NCBI RefSeq assembly: GCF_051027545.1
Contig: NZ_CP194902.1
Location: 1,240,001-1,304,000, forward strand
Length of the DNA stretch: 64,000 bases
DNA from: Methylocaldum sp002005105
GTDB lineage: Bacteria; Pseudomonadota; Gammaproteobacteria; Methylococcales; Methylococcaceae
Direction of reading: 5' to 3'
Below the pieces are notes generated by a model that was given only the letters and a program-made list of their open reading frames with translations, was not told where the DNA came from and made no database searches. The position numbers and the translations under genes were made by a program. Below, one piece after another: positions 45,346 to 53,873 of this stretch; positions within the stretch are counted from its first letter, which is position 1, and every line of letters begins with the position of its first letter.

Positions 45346-45440
45346 CGAAGTGGCGGACTCGTAGCGCTGTTCTGAGTACCTTTCGATGGTACTATGCCTC
45401 CAACTAGATTAAGGGTTAGTCCACCTGCCGGAAATACATA

Positions 45441-45686
45441 ATGCAGCACGTCAACATTCACGAAGCGAAAACCCATTTCTCCAAACTGGTGGATGCGGCT
45501 ATGGCCGGCGAGGAAATCGTTATCGCGAAGGCCGGTAAGCCCGTCGCTAAACTTGTCCCTTATCGAACCGAGACTCGAAAAACCATCCGTTTCGGCCTGA
45601 TGAAAGGCGAAACCGCAATTGCCGCAGATTTTCACGCCCCTTTGCCTGATGAGATCGTCGCTGATTTTGAAGGTGACGGTCAGTGA
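45441..45686 (+). CDS. Phd/YefM-family antitoxin
   Basis: 81 residues: MQHVNIHEAKTHFSKLVDAA with VIAKAGKPVAKLVPY, typical of Phd antitoxins (N-terminal DNA-binding and dimerisation fold; disordered C-terminal toxin-binding tail). It would repress its own promoter and neutralise the PIN toxin encoded next, whose GTG overlaps its stop (GTGA). The toxin frame is broken (see next entry). Confidence 0.93.
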   Translation: MQHVNIHEAKTHFSKLVDAAMAGEEIVIAKAGKPVAKLVPYRTETRKTIRFGLMKGETAIAADFHAPLPDEIVADFEGDGQ

Positions 45687-46060
45687 GATTGATCCTCGAC
45701 ACTCATGTGCTCCTGTGGGTATTGGCCGATGATGCTGCCTTATCCAATACGGCGCGTGCCGAGATCGATCGGGTGGAAGCGGTTTATGCAAGTGCGGCTT
45801 CGATATGGTAAATCAGCATCAAATCAGCTCTGAGAAAGCTCAAGATCGATCAGCGTTGTCTGCCGGATCGTCTGATTGAGGCGGGCTTTCTCCCATTGCC
45901 CGTCACCTGGGAGCATGCCAACGCCGTGCGGACACTTCCCAATCTCCATCGCGACCCCTTCGACAGGATACTCATCGCCCAAGCCATTACCGAACCCTTG
46001 CGATTTATGACCGCCGATCGGACTTTGGCAGGCTACTCTGAGCTGGTCGTTCTCATATAA
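45683..46060 (+). pseudogene. PIN-domain toxin with premature stop codon
   Basis: From GTG 45683 the frame reads MRLILDTHVLLWVLADD and continues to SAASIW, where TAA at 45809-45811 replaces an expected Glu codon (family SAASIWEISIK; GAA to TAA). After the stop the same frame goes on without shift: ISIKSALRKLKI, then the PIN signature HRDPFDRILIAQA and FMTADRTL to a proper end. A single base change thus removed codons 43-125 of a VapC-like RNase. The antitoxin remains intact. Readthrough is possible but unsupported. Confidence 0.9.
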
Positions 46061-46125
46061 GCCGGCCGGCTCGATCGCTTTGGACGTCGCCATTCCACAA
46101 GTCTTGCATTTCCTATAACCGTTGG

Positions 46126-47013
46126 TTAAGGACCCGATTCTTGACCTACATAGCTAATCGACAAAAACTCGTCAATATAGCCGGTTAACTCGCTAGGGAT
46201 TGCTCCGCTCCGTTTTATTGCGGCCCCCAAATGATAGGTAATGTCGTCTCTGATATTAGCGGCCTTTTTTATGCGAGCTAGCAATGCCTTGCCGTGAATG
46301 CGTCTTAATAAGCCTGTTAACCTTTTTTCCAGCGAGCTGTCAGGATAATCGAAGGTTTCAACTTTATTTATATAATCTCGGTAGCGTTCCCATCCATCCT
46401 CGCGTAATCGGGTGCGGTGATCATATTCAATTTTGGTTTCAACATCCTCGCGGGGTTTGGCTTCCGTGTAACCATCCCCGCAATCTCCCGACCCCTGATA
46501 ATGCAACGCGGCATTAACGGCGGCATGAGGAATCAAGGCATTTATATGATCTAATAAGTCACGTATTACCTCGTCACGCCGTCTACAAATTCTTCCTTGT
46601 TGATGAAGAGCGAGGTGAGTCTCGATGGCGTCAGGCTCAATCAAATAATTTTCCAATTCCCAATAGAGCGTAACTCGGACATAATCACCAAACGGATAGG
46701 CTTTGGAGAAGGCGTCGTCGTTCGTTTCCCAAACTAAATCCCATAAGCGCTTCGACTGCACGGAATCACGGTCCACTATTCCAAAAGCTTGAACACCTAT
46801 TTTCCGCTCCTCCCAAACCTTGGCGATAACCATACTGCAACCACCGGCTTTCTCGGGGACTTTGAACTCAATTCTATCCAAGTAATCATTAAACCAATAA
46901 TTGCCGTACATGTTGATGTCTCCGTCTCCCTCTAGATAAACGGAGATCTTGTGCCGGTAGCGATCAGCAAAGGTTTCCGACGTAGTTGCCTTAATATTCT
47001 TGATTCTCGCCAT
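46126..47013 (-). CDS. TOPRIM/DUF4435-like protein, probable effector partner of the ATPase (PARIS AriB-like)
   Basis: 295 residues from ATG 47013 (MARIKNIKATTSE). The N-terminal third has a TOPRIM-type acidic pattern: Glu28 in VYLEGDGDINMY, then Asp80 and Asp82 in AFGIVDRDSV, as in DUF4435 proteins such as AriB of the PARIS defence system. The rest is helical, with WELENYLIEPDAIE. It overlaps the ATPase gene by 23 nt, so it is made with it. The DNA is clearly more AT-rich than its surroundings. A nuclease role is inferred; the family match is by motif only. Confidence 0.6.
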   Translation of the reverse strand: MARIKNIKATTSETFADRYRHKISVYLEGDGDINMYGNYWFNDYLDRIEFKVPEKAGGCSMVIAKVWEERKIGVQAFGIVDRDSVQSKRLWDLVWETNDDAFSKAYPFGDYVRVTLYWELENYLIEPDAIETHLALHQQGRICRRRDEVIRDLLDHINALIPHAAVNAALHYQGSGDCGDGYTEAKPREDVETKIEYDHRTRLREDGWERYRDYINKVETFDYPDSSLEKRLTGLLRRIHGKALLARIKKAANIRDDITYHLGAAIKRSGAIPSELTGYIDEFLSISYVGQESGP

Positions 47014-48241
47014 AATGCTCCATTGCGTCCTCAATAATGCGCTCAGCTTCTTTTTCCTCGTCCGGAGTTTCGATGATTTCGCCGCCCTTGCGCACATTTT
47101 CTTCCTGAAACTCAAATCCAATGGCTTTCATGATTTCAGGAGAGTGAGTGGCAAGAATAACGGTTAAGCCTGGATAAAATTCCTTGACCAATCTCTTGAG
47201 TTGAGTATGTAGCCGATACTTCCATGAATCGTGCAAATGTGCCTCAGGTTCGTCGATGAGCAATATGGTGTTGCGCGTCATGTGGGCACCTAACCGGAGG
47301 AATAATTGCACCAAGCTCTTTTCGCCACTGCTCAATTCGTCCAGGCGATGTTCATTCACGCCGTGACGAACTATAGCTTCAGGCGGTTCTTTACGAACAC
47401 CTTTAATAAACTTGATACCTTGCTTGAAAATCCGTTCGTTGACAATTTTTAGTGCCCGATCATATCGCCCGTCATCCAGCCATTTCAGCCAAACCAGGAA
47501 GTTATCTAGAGACTCCATCCATGCTTGTCCTTCCGTTCGAAAAACATGAGCGGGACGGTAATTCCAACTCCTAGGCATGGCAATCGCCCTCTGCTGATCA
47601 GTAATCCGTTCAATGTTCCGGTATGCGGAAAAGTAGATTACAGTCGGCCAAATCAGAGTGCTGTCCTCAAATCCTCCAATGCTGGAATTGATAGCCGTTG
47701 CAATGCGTGCATTTAAATCTATTACCCAGCCATCATTACTCCCGATTGTGTCCCAGCTTCCAGCATCGCTTCGGCAAAATCCGAAGCGGTGCCAAGCGAC
47801 TGCCCTCACCGTGCGCAACGCTTCGTCATCCCAAAAACGTAACGAGGTATCTTTAGTCAAGCGCCCGGCAATTAAGGAAAGCACGACCGTGCATTCGTTG
47901 CCGTTTTCGGAATAACGAACTCGAATATCCCATTGAGCCCGCCCGTTTTTTTTATCAAGTGCCTCCAAGTCGAATGGACCATTCCGAGATCCTGAGTTTT
48001 CGGCCTTGGTGCGAAAATAACTATTCACATCCTGATGGCCGAGCATTGCCATTAACGCCGTCATCAATTCCAATGCGGTGGTTTTGCCTCTACCGTTCTG
48101 GGAAGCCAGGAGAAATAAATTGCATGGCTCATTTTCTGCGTCCGTGAAGTCGAAATCTTTTAACCCGTCCTGAAAAGGACCGATTCGATCGACACTAAGC
48201 CAAAGGGGAGCAAACTCGTGGATAATGAAATTACCGATCAT
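46991..48241 (-). CDS. ABC-type AAA ATPase of a defence module (PARIS AriA-like)
   Basis: 416 residues. Walker A SQNGRGKTTALELM near residue 47; ABC-type signature LSSGEKSLVQLFLRL; Walker B TILLIDEPEAHLHDSW; H-loop LATHSPEIM. These place it with OLD/AriA-type overlapping ATPases. The start overlaps the dndE-ftsK stop by 4 nt (ATGA) and the end overlaps the TOPRIM-like gene, so it is part of the dnd operon. AT-rich compared with dndE and dndD. It likely senses or scaffolds and releases the partner effector; this is inference from related systems. Confidence 0.72.
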   Translation of the reverse strand: MIGNFIIHEFAPLWLSVDRIGPFQDGLKDFDFTDAENEPCNLFLLASQNGRGKTTALELMTALMAMLGHQDVNSYFRTKAENSGSRNGPFDLEALDKKNGRAQWDIRVRYSENGNECTVVLSLIAGRLTKDTSLRFWDDEALRTVRAVAWHRFGFCRSDAGSWDTIGSNDGWVIDLNARIATAINSSIGGFEDSTLIWPTVIYFSAYRNIERITDQQRAIAMPRSWNYRPAHVFRTEGQAWMESLDNFLVWLKWLDDGRYDRALKIVNERIFKQGIKFIKGVRKEPPEAIVRHGVNEHRLDELSSGEKSLVQLFLRLGAHMTRNTILLIDEPEAHLHDSWKYRLHTQLKRLVKEFYPGLTVILATHSPEIMKAIGFEFQEENVRKGGEIIETPDEEKEAERIIEDAMEHYGENQEY

Positions 48242-49737
48242 TGAAACCTCCTTTGTGCAGCGGCGATGGCGAACGCGATATCGTCCAGCCCAGCGAAAAC
48301 TCCGTGTATCCGCCGGGCCGGACTGCCGATAAGTTTAACCAGCATATCCCCCCGACCTAGCAATTTTTCCGCTCCCGTTTCATCGAGAATAATTCGCGAT
48401 TCGGCAGATTTCTGAACTGTAAGGGAAATGCGGCTCGGTACGTTACTGCGGAGCAAACCGGAGAATGTTTGGGCATCGGGGCGCTGAGTCGCTAATACCA
48501 AGTGAATTCCGGTAGCCCGCGCCTTTTGCGCCAAACGCACGAGCGGTTCTTCTATGGCTCCGGATTGCATAAGCAAATCAGCTAATTCTTCGACCACCAC
48601 GACTATCCGAGGCCAGCCAAAGGATTTGGCAGCCGGAGCATCGATATCGCGAGCATCTGCCTCGGCGAGAGCCAATTCCCGCTGTTCCATGAGCGTAACC
48701 AATTTCTTGAGTACTTCATTTGAATCGCGCACATCGGTGAAGATTTCCCCGCCATACAGATGGGGTAAATCTCGATAGGGTGCAAATTCCACCCGCTTTG
48801 GATCGATGAGGCACAAATTAAGACGATCCGGCGTGAGTCTGGACAAAAGGGAAAGAATAATCGCGTGGAGACAGACGCTCTTACCGCTGCCGGTGGTGCC
48901 GCCGACCAGAAGATGCGGCGTGGCGGCAAGATCGAACCCGAACGGCTTACCGATGACATCCTGGCCCAGATAAACCGGCAATCGCCACTCCGATGGCGAC
49001 AGTGCCAACCATTGGCGAAGATCATGCCCGGTGGCTTGCTTCCACGACGATGGGGGGCGAGGAACATCCAATGCGGCGACTTTCGGTTCCTGCGTCCGGA
49101 CCAGAAATACCCCGGCTTCGCCCAGGCCCAAGGTAAAGGCTAGCTTTTCCAAGCCCCGCTCCAATACGTCCAAGTCTTTAGCATCCCGTAGACGCACGTG
49201 GAAACGGATCAGACGGGGGCCGTCGAGCTGCTCTACAATTTCACCTGAAACCCCGATTTCTGATAGGGCAAGCCGAATGCTTCCTTGGCTCATTCCATCA
49301 TCCGCTTTTTTAGCGATATGAACGTCTGAGAACAGTTCCTGCAACAGATATTCGTGAAAATCGTGGGATTCCAGCCAAGAGGTGCGAAACTCCCGGAGTC
49401 CCCGCCGAATATGGCGCTGCAGCAAACGGGTAAAGTTTTCGTCGTCGGCGAAGAGATCAAGATCGTGGTAAACGGACAGCAAAGCGCAAAACAATGGTGT
49501 AAAGTCCTCCTCTTCGCCTTTTCCTTCGCCAGTCAATTGCTCTAGTGCATATTCGCCGCCGCCTTGCGCAGATTCCCGCCGGTCCAGAGCTTCGTCGGGG
49601 GGCGTCGAAATCCGGAGAGAGCGGGCCAAAGCTAAACGCAAAATGGCCCATTTCGGCGTCCCCGAAACTCGTAAACCGCGCCTCAAGACCGCGTCGATAG
49701 TCAGTTCGTCCTGCCGGTCGGTATAAACCTTGGCCAT
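48238..49737 (-). CDS. dndE: DndE-FtsK/HerA fusion: phosphorothioation protein with DNA translocase domain
   Basis: 499 residues. Residues ~1-120 look like DndE (AVLRRGLRVSGTPKWAILR, ALARSLRIS), which binds nicked DNA in the phosphorothioation complex. From about residue 250 an FtsK/SpoIIIE ATPase follows: Walker A GGTTGSGKSVCLHAI, CLIDPKRVEFAPY, Walker B VVVVEELADLLM and LATQRPDAQTFSGLLRSNVP. Such fusions occur in some Dnd systems and may move the complex along DNA. Between dndD (1-nt gap) and the ATPase gene (4-nt overlap). Confidence 0.85.
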   Translation of the reverse strand: MAKVYTDRQDELTIDAVLRRGLRVSGTPKWAILRLALARSLRISTPPDEALDRRESAQGGGEYALEQLTGEGKGEEEDFTPLFCALLSVYHDLDLFADDENFTRLLQRHIRRGLREFRTSWLESHDFHEYLLQELFSDVHIAKKADDGMSQGSIRLALSEIGVSGEIVEQLDGPRLIRFHVRLRDAKDLDVLERGLEKLAFTLGLGEAGVFLVRTQEPKVAALDVPRPPSSWKQATGHDLRQWLALSPSEWRLPVYLGQDVIGKPFGFDLAATPHLLVGGTTGSGKSVCLHAIILSLLSRLTPDRLNLCLIDPKRVEFAPYRDLPHLYGGEIFTDVRDSNEVLKKLVTLMEQRELALAEADARDIDAPAAKSFGWPRIVVVVEELADLLMQSGAIEEPLVRLAQKARATGIHLVLATQRPDAQTFSGLLRSNVPSRISLTVQKSAESRIILDETGAEKLLGRGDMLVKLIGSPARRIHGVFAGLDDIAFAIAAAQRRFQ

Positions 49738-49738
49738 G

Positions 49739-51790
49739 TCAATGCTCCGCCAAGTCCGGGTACATGGGGGAGCACTGGATTTCAGTGCAGTCTCCCCGTG
49801 GATTATGGAGACGAAACTCCTTGCTCACGAAAGGTCGAATGATTTGGTATTTGTCCCGGTCGATCTCAGAATTGGTAGGCAGCAGGATTACTTGCTTGGC
49901 GGCACGTGGATAATAGCGTTGCAACAGGTTTTCCTGGTGTTCTCGGTCGATGCGAGCCAATGGGGTATCGATCACAATAGGGATTGGTTTGGCCGCCGCC
50001 TCGGCTAATGCCCAAAGTAACGCTTGAGCCGCAAGTTGTTTCATTCCGGCGGAAATATTCGCCATGCCGATAGGCTCACCGTTCGAATTCAAGTAAGTGA
50101 GAGCAAAATCCTCATTGACAATTATGCGGTCGATTAGATGATGAGCCGTCATCAACTCTTTGAAAGAATGATTTATTGCAGTTTCCACTTGCGCCTGCCG
50201 AGTTCGTTTTAGCTTCCGTTTGTAAGCCTCGAAAACCCGTTGGGCTTGCCGTGCACGTTCGATACGGTTGGAAGCAATCTTACTTTTTTCTAATCGGGTT
50301 TCCTGGGCTTTAATTTGGTCAGCTTTGCGCACGATTTCCCCGGCCAATCTATCGAGACTTACCTCGATACTTCCCAAATCTTTGTTTTTTTCATCCCGTT
50401 GTCTTTCCAGGGCTTCATTATTGGCCTGTAACTCTTTGAAAGCTTCTTGCTCCTTAATCGAAATATGCCCAGTGGAATTCAACTCGGTTTCCGCTTGTGC
50501 CAGCGCATGGCGTAGACGGCTAGCCTCGCGCATATCGGAAATTATCCGCTGACGTTCTGTGCTCGCCTGCTGAAAATAATCGAGCCGACGTTTGAGCGAA
50601 GCAGCTTCCCCACTATCCAGGGTAAATAAACCTCCTGCACTGGATGCCGGCTCCAGATATTGATGGAAAATCCCCGTCAGTTTCTTACGGTAGTGCGTTT
50701 TCTGAGCTTCTGTTAAAGCCGGGGTGGAATGCGGTGCTTCATCGAATAGCCTGCGCGGCAACATATCCAGGATTTCCCGCATTTCCTCAGCCAGCAGCCG
50801 GGTTGGATTGCCGGTTATCTCTGCTATTTGGGCCAAAGCCTTTTCGACCAAAAGCGGATTTGCCCATAGCGGTGCCGCGACGGGAATCGAGTCCGCAATG
50901 CGTTTGCAGACCTCCTCCAGTTGAGATTTGATTTGCCGGATTTTTTCCCTCAACAGCGGTTCGTCCCGCTGCAACTCTAAGGCGCGTATGCTTTCTATTC
51001 GTTTGCGATTGCGGTCGAGTTGCCGCATGGTGTTTTCGATGTCCTCTTCGATCTCCAACTTCTGGGCGAAAAGGCCATGCTGCTCCGCTTCCTTTTGCCG
51101 AAGCTCAGCTCGAAGCCGTTCGTATTCCGCTTCCTCCGCCGCAGCGAGCCCTTCCTTTCGCCAGTCTGAAACCGCCTTGTCGAGATAGGCGTGTAAAGTG
51201 TCGAGGGCGGCGATGTCGAGCAGGCGCTCGATCTGTCGAAGTTGCCCTTCACGGTTGGCTTCGGCCAATTGCTGCACCTGCTCGCCGTCATAAAAGAAAA
51301 AATGGATGATGCTCTTCGGCAGGCGTCTTTCCAAAAATTCCTCGCAAATCTCCTGCTCGGTGATTTCCTGACCTAAATCGGTAACGAAATCGGTCTTGAC
51401 CCGCAACAACTGAAGCGGCTCGTTTCCGTTGAGTTTCCAGGACCGCGAAACGGTAACGCGGCCTTGTTTTTCCCGCCAACGGATGCTTATCCCGAAACTA
51501 TCAGCCCCCTCCTCTCGGGCATGGCGGTTAAAAATCCCTTGCCATTCATCATCCCGTCCCAATAAATAATCGTTCGGACGGAGTTTGCGGCCTACTTGCA
51601 CAGAAGTTAGCATTTCCTCCGAGGTGCCGAGGAACAGCAGCTTGATGCTGTTGATAAAGCTGGTTTTGCCGTAGCCGTTCCGGCCAGAAATCAAAACGAT
51701 GGGTTGTTCCGGGGTCGGATCGGGCAAGCTGAACACCTGCTCGCCATAATAGGAAAACAGGTTATGGATGCGGATTTCTTCAAAGATCAT
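49739..51790 (-). CDS. dndD: DNA phosphorothioation ATPase DndD
   Basis: 683 residues, SMC/Rad50-like. N-terminal MIFEEIRIHNLFSYYGEQVF, Walker A ISGRNGYGKTSFINS and the DndD-typical HFFFYDGEQVQQLAE; a long coiled coil (residues ~190-560) rich in Glu, Lys and Arg; then the signature ISAGMKQLAAQALLWALAE and Walker B PIVIDTPLARIDREHQ. It supplies ATPase activity for sulfur insertion into the DNA backbone. The start overlaps the dndC end by 11 nt. Confidence 0.93.
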   Translation of the reverse strand: MIFEEIRIHNLFSYYGEQVFSLPDPTPEQPIVLISGRNGYGKTSFINSIKLLFLGTSEEMLTSVQVGRKLRPNDYLLGRDDEWQGIFNRHAREEGADSFGISIRWREKQGRVTVSRSWKLNGNEPLQLLRVKTDFVTDLGQEITEQEICEEFLERRLPKSIIHFFFYDGEQVQQLAEANREGQLRQIERLLDIAALDTLHAYLDKAVSDWRKEGLAAAEEAEYERLRAELRQKEAEQHGLFAQKLEIEEDIENTMRQLDRNRKRIESIRALELQRDEPLLREKIRQIKSQLEEVCKRIADSIPVAAPLWANPLLVEKALAQIAEITGNPTRLLAEEMREILDMLPRRLFDEAPHSTPALTEAQKTHYRKKLTGIFHQYLEPASSAGGLFTLDSGEAASLKRRLDYFQQASTERQRIISDMREASRLRHALAQAETELNSTGHISIKEQEAFKELQANNEALERQRDEKNKDLGSIEVSLDRLAGEIVRKADQIKAQETRLEKSKIASNRIERARQAQRVFEAYKRKLKRTRQAQVETAINHSFKELMTAHHLIDRIIVNEDFALTYLNSNGEPIGMANISAGMKQLAAQALLWALAEAAAKPIPIVIDTPLARIDREHQENLLQRYYPRAAKQVILLPTNSEIDRDKYQIIRPFVSKEFRLHNPRGDCTEIQCSPMYPDLAEH

Positions 51791-53132
51791 GAGCGGGATC
51801 TGCGAACAGTGCCTGGTTGACGTCCTTTTCGATCAGAGTTTTCAATTCCCGCTGCAATTCGGTTTTGGCTCCCCATCGGTCGAGATCGGCATGACGGGAG
51901 CGCACGGTCTCGAAAAGCTGCCTTGCTAGTTCCGGCGGAAATCCTTCGTTTAAGGCGCAGTGTTCCAATAATTCATCTTCGGGGGATGCGATTTGTTGTT
52001 CTTCTTCCATCGGGATGTCCCTGCTGTATTTCCTGGCGAGTTTATAGACGGTTTGCTCGTAGTCGAACTCTTTGCTCCATTCATGCTGGATAAATTTTAG
52101 ATCGCCGTCCGAAATGAGTTCGAAACCGATCTGTTTTTCCATTGCCAATAAGCGTTCTAATATCTCTTTGCGCGTTAAGGCATTGAAGGGACCAGGACCC
52201 GCGATTTTTTCGCCTCGGCGCAAGGGATTGCGGCGTCTCGGGTCTTCGCGGATATCCTTTAGCCAATCGCGAAACTCGGCCAATGGCTGCATCCAGGTCT
52301 CCCCGGTCTGAATGAAGCCCTGCATGGACTTATCTTCCTTAACCACCGTACACGTCCAGCATCCGAAGCGGCTGCCACCGCACGAGGGAGTATTGAGATC
52401 CAAGACCACCGGACATTCACCGCCGTTTGCCTGCCGGTAAAGGGACAACATGAAACTGTGGTCGCCGCCCCAGGGGGGATCATTAGTGTAGAGGTATTCC
52501 CACACATCGTCATTGCTCCAATCGACAATCGGGGTAGCTACCAAGGCATTGGGAATTTCGTGGTGAGGGTTGAGTCCGCGGGCGTTGGTATCGCGACCGG
52601 CAATCGCATTGCGCCTTGCGGCACTTTCATCACTACGCGTGCCCAGCAATAAAATCACGCTGCCGAAATCACGGACGATTTCTCCAATAGCCTGCCGCGA
52701 AGGCTTGATTTTCATGTTCGTCGTACACCAACGAAACCAGCGTGTGGGTGGTGGATATCCCAAACCGATTAACTTTCCCCAGAAGCTTTGCTCCGGCGAT
52801 GGGCTCACCAGGCGGGTGTTAAGCCTGATTTGATGCTCTTCGGCGGCTTTTCGTATTCGATCCAAAGTTTCCGTGACGTAGCGCGAGACATTGGGGGCTT
52901 CGACACGGGTATCCGATGAAATAACGAAAATCGGCTTATCGGCTTTGCTCACATTCGTAATCTTTAGCAGAAACTCATAAACGAGTTGCAGCACCAGGGT
53001 CGAATCCTTCCCGCCGGAGTACGCGACTACCCATGGACGGGAGTCGCTGTAGTACAACGACTCAAGAGCGGCAAACACTCGCTCGGATAATGATTCGTGG
53101 GGAGTTGATGGATTTGTCGCATTCATGTCCAT
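51780..53132 (-). CDS. dndC: DNA phosphorothioation protein DndC (PAPS-reductase-like)
   Basis: About 450 residues from ATG 53132 (MDMNATNPSTPHESLSERVF); ATG 53126 is also possible, and neither has a strong ribosome binding site. Key parts: the PP-loop VVAYSGGKDSTLVLQLVYEF, WCTTNMKIKPSR, and cysteines in CGGSRFGCWTC that, with others, hold an Fe-S cluster. It activates DNA and passes on sulfur received from a cysteine desulfurase. dndA is absent from the window, so a host IscS-type enzyme may serve. First gene of dndC-dndD-dndE/ftsK-ATPase-TOPRIM. Confidence 0.94.
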   Translation of the reverse strand: MDMNATNPSTPHESLSERVFAALESLYYSDSRPWVVAYSGGKDSTLVLQLVYEFLLKITNVSKADKPIFVISSDTRVEAPNVSRYVTETLDRIRKAAEEHQIRLNTRLVSPSPEQSFWGKLIGLGYPPPTRWFRWCTTNMKIKPSRQAIGEIVRDFGSVILLLGTRSDESAARRNAIAGRDTNARGLNPHHEIPNALVATPIVDWSNDDVWEYLYTNDPPWGGDHSFMLSLYRQANGGECPVVLDLNTPSCGGSRFGCWTCTVVKEDKSMQGFIQTGETWMQPLAEFRDWLKDIREDPRRRNPLRRGEKIAGPGPFNALTRKEILERLLAMEKQIGFELISDGDLKFIQHEWSKEFDYEQTVYKLARKYSRDIPMEEEQQIASPEDELLEHCALNEGFPPELARQLFETVRSRHADLDRWGAKTELQRELKTLIEKDVNQALFADPAHDL

Positions 53133-53609
53133 TTTTGGGTAACACGTCGGGGTCAAGCCAATAGCGGACAAATGGATGGTAACCACAACCGATCTATTGA
53201 GTTGAACGAGATCTTCATACTCGAAAAAAGTCGAAAATTATCCCTAAGGGGTGGGCCCCTTTCAAATTGGTCTAGTGTAAAAACACGCTATGTCACGCGC
53301 CTCGCAGGAAGCCCGACGAGAAAAGTCCAAAACTTGTCACCGGACAAAAACCGCCAGCTCGCGTTCTTTAGGCAAATCCCATTATCAGGAGCAGCGATAC
53401 CAGAGCAAGTAAAAACGCAAAGCAGTCTCTGCGCTAATGTGGAACATCCGGGAGACGCAGTAGGGAATATATCGGTTGAGAAACCGCACGGATCAAGATT
53501 TTTCCCGTAAAGGGCTGAAAATACTTGACAGGTATGCTCGGAATTTGACCCCAACGTGCCGCAGATTGTTTAATTGGCACACGTTTACAGCTTTCCTCGA
53601 GGCTTGTTC
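53133..53609. other. Intergenic boundary between the Dnd island and the formate dehydrogenase genes
   Basis: About 480 bases, no supported gene. It should hold the dndC promoter (minus) and the fdh promoter (plus). At about 53244-53262, AAGGGG-TGGG-CCCCTT forms a hairpin. A TTGACA hexamer lies at about 53526, some 85 bp before the Tat-target gene, but no good -10 is found at the right distance. The right end of the island probably falls here; no direct repeat or integrase was found. Confidence 0.4.
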
Positions 53610-53828
53610 ATGAGCGATTCGAACCCTATTCCCGTATCGAAACCGCGGCGAAGTTTCATTCGGAGAATGACGGCTTTGGTCGGGGGGCTGTTTGGTGCGT
53701 TTGCCTTGCAGCGCGGCGCTTGCGGCGGGGAGATTAAGACTCCTGAGAAACCGTCGGTCGACTCCGCCAAAAAGGGCTATCGGGAGACCGAGCACGTCCG
53801 CGCCTATTACGATGCGGCGCGGTTTTGA
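53610..53828 (+). CDS. Formate dehydrogenase region Tat-target small protein
   Basis: 72 residues from ATG 53610 (GAGG 10 nt upstream). It has a twin-arginine-like start, KPRRSFIRRMTALVGGLFG, and a short tail YRETEHVRAYYDAARF, the form of the small 'formate dehydrogenase region TAT target' proteins that precede fdhA in many proteobacteria. Probably exported with, or associated with, the periplasmic FdhA. Function otherwise unknown. Confidence 0.9.
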   Translation: MSDSNPIPVSKPRRSFIRRMTALVGGLFGAFALQRGACGGEIKTPEKPSVDSAKKGYRETEHVRAYYDAARF

Positions 53829-53873
53829 GCGCCGGCTGTTTCGGTCCACTACACGCAGCAATAAGAATCGATT

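Noticed and set aside
46126..53132. Type I or classical DndFGH restriction genes
   Set aside because: No helicase (DndH) or DndF/G-like frame was found; the extra ATPase has an ABC-type signature rather than helicase motifs.
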